Shown piece after piece: positions 62,173 through 64,000 of a DNA stretch of 64,000 bases. A program made the translations under genes and the position numbers. Source of the stretch: Dryomyza anilis (taxonomy: Eukaryota; Arthropoda; Insecta; Diptera; Dryomyzidae); assembly GCA_951804985.1 (NCBI GenBank), contig OX638135.1:13667735-13731734 (forward strand), in the 5' to 3' direction. Numbering within the stretch: the first letter of the stretch is position 1; the number at the start of each line of letters is the position of its first letter. Under the pieces are notes generated by a model that saw only the letters and a list, made by a program, of their open reading frames with translations, had not been told where the DNA came from and did not search any database.

Positions 62173-64000
62173 TACACATTCCATTCCAACCGAGAATAGA
62201 AGAAAATAATAAATAAAATAAGGTAAATAAAAAAATATAAATTAAAAAATAAATAAAATAATACTAAAAAAAATGTTTACAAAAAAAAATATATATATAT
62301 ATATATGTATGACAATCATTTGTGACTTCATTGATAAATGATGTTCATGACATTTCCTGCTGGGATATTATTGCATTGTCCCACACATGTTCTTAGCCAT
62401 CGCTTTGGAACTAAATTTATGTTCCATTATCAGAATGTATGACTTATATATCACAGAATTGTGACATATTATTGCGTATGTTCCATACATGTTCTTAGCC
62501 ACCGCTTTACTACTAAAAAAAATAGTAGTTTGCAACACTAGTGTTCGAGGTAACTTAAAAGCTACACGTTTGCCACAAGAGTTTGTGGCAATGTTGAGCC
62601 GTGGTTATTTGGGAACTTACTCGATGAAAATTTTTGATTTGTTGTTGTTTTCTTTATTTTTTATTTTGTAATTAATAAATGTTAATGACACATTAAAGGG
62701 TTTACAATGTTCATATTTTTTTTTATTGTTTATCATAAATAATTTTAATATATCATTGTATAAATTTAGAACGATTACAAATGAAATATCCGTTGTTCAG
62801 TTTTCTCTGTGTAGATATGTATATTAATAATGAATACATATTAATATATGAAATAAATTAAATTCAATTTTATTCAAATTATGTTATTTAGATATACGTT
62901 TATAACAAATTATAAGATTGTATAGGAGATACCACGTCCCTTTGTCCAGTCACACCCAGATTCTACATGGCGATTGTAATGTAAAATATGAGCTTTACAT
63001 CAATTTTTAAAACTATGTACTACTTTTATAAGTCGAGAGTTGTAGCATTTTAAAAAATTTGCTTATTTGACAGGTGCCACACACCTCTGTGTGGCACCCT
63101 TTTACGACCCTTTCTGGAAAGGAGATATATAACGTTAATATACATCATTTATCCAAAATCCATGACTTAAATTAAGTACATAAATAAATATTTCTAATTA
63201 AAAGCTCAGTTTTACCAGATTATCCTGAGGTAAAAACATAACACATGGCAAAAAAAATATCATTGGGCTTCCGATATCAGCACTGCCTACAAAACTTATA
63301 GATACTTCCAGATCTACCCCTACTTCAAAATTATAATGAAAACTATTGCAAAGTTAAATTGAATTGTAAAGTTTACTCTAGCACTAGGACTGTAATATTT
63401 AGTAATGTTGCCGCACGCTTTTATTTTTGTATTTGGAAACCTCTTAGGTAATTTTAATATTTATTGCTTATAAACGTATATCTAAATAATATAATTTGAA
63501 TAAACTTTAATTTAATTTATTTCGTATATTTCGTATATTAATGTATTCATTATAAATATACATACCTACTATAAATATATTTAATTTTTTTAGTAAATTA
63601 ATTTTTAATTTTTTAGTACAGTTTTTCTTAAAAGCTTGTTTTTTGAAAAGTTTTTTTATTAGTTTTTTTTTGTATTTGCAAACCTCTTAGTAAATTTTAA
63701 AATTTATTGCTTATAAACGTATATCTAAATAATATAATTTCAATAAAATTTAATTTATTTCGTATATTAATACCCAAGTAACCAGATTTAAGTAAGTAGA
63801 TTAAAAATAATAAAGATCCTACGCATTGCCATTAACGTGAATGTTTGTCCTGTAATAAAAAATATGCAGGACATAAGTCTTTACGAACAGAGTTTTCGGC
63901 AAACTACAACCTTAATTTAACAAACGATTCAAGTTTTCGGGTTAAAGCTTATATTATACCCCCTCTAATTTTTATGCGCACACAAAAAATGCAATTTGTG
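62173..64000. repeat. AT-rich DNA with several repeat fragments
   Basis: 62,435-62,470 matches 15,405-15,455. An ~80-105-bp repeat (ACGTATATCTAAATAATATA) is present at 63,425-63,550 and 63,670-63,775 in direct orientation and at 62,826-62,910 inverted. 63,800-64,000 matches 14,905-15,135 and runs out of the window. No gene seen. Confidence 0.6.
63073..63098. other. Perfect 11-bp hairpin
   Basis: GGTGCCACACA-CCTC-TGTGTGGCACC, followed by CTTTT. GC-rich relative to surroundings. Could be a transcript-end structure of a small repeat; unassigned. Confidence 0.65.

Overview
The window looks like a repeat-dense, AT-rich stretch of an insect chromosome, most likely a brachyceran fly. The reasons are a DINE-1/INE-1-like repeat family (the conserved block around TTCTTGATCAGCATGA followed by GTCTGTCTGTC-type sequence), RTE-like LINEs with AAGT tails, a Ty3/gypsy element primed by tRNA-Leu, Tc1 relics, tRNA-derived SINEs, and short GTAAG...AG introns. 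I see no ordinary host gene that I can support. Almost everything is nested mobile DNA.

Layout. 1-15,900: fragments of an RTE-like LINE, a dispersed non-coding repeat present three times (R1), DINE-1-like copies, a gypsy LTR fragment, a Tc1 element split by a near-full-length LINE with a 12-bp target-site duplication, and at 12.9-13.8 kb a direct pair of SINE-like units carrying a hammerhead ribozyme motif on the minus strand. 17,981-60,142: what I read as one very decayed Maverick/Polinton. Inverted ~0.7-kb end sequences (17,981-18,171 plus 19,551-20,087, against 60,142-58,310) enclose a small OB-fold-like ORF, zinc-finger and protein-primed type DNA polymerase B fragments (48.4-55.3 kb) and a retrovirus-like integrase (55.3-55.9 kb). 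The Polinton is swollen to 42 kb by insertions.

The left part of the Polinton (18.2-47.4 kb) is a macro-repeat. A minisatellite-rich non-coding element (called M here; 15-bp units AGTGTGGTGAGTTTT and CCCGTAGAATTCTTC) and a ~0.82-kb Polinton segment alternate five or more times. The array split the OB-fold-like ORF, whose 3' end survives at 47,417-47,500. Two gypsy clusters landed in it: a minus-strand shared-LTR tandem (24,031-34,740) and a plus-strand copy with an ATAT target duplication (36,229-40,818). The right part holds the polymerase and integrase, broken by a LINE, a DINE-like element, a SINE, a solo LTR (itself carrying a SINE) and an inverted M element. Two inverted-repeat MITEs sit in the right end. 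60.1-64.0 kb contains further SINEs, a DINE-like copy and repeats shared with 14.7-15.8 kb.

Most interesting: (1) a complete hammerhead core inside a SINE-like unit with pol III boxes; (2) a perfect heat-shock element just upstream of the TATA box in all seven gypsy LTR copies; (3) the Polinton with its amplified left segment; (4) a chimeric gypsy derivative with an uninterrupted gag-integrase fusion ORF. All coding calls are by eye from translations and motifs; no database search was possible.
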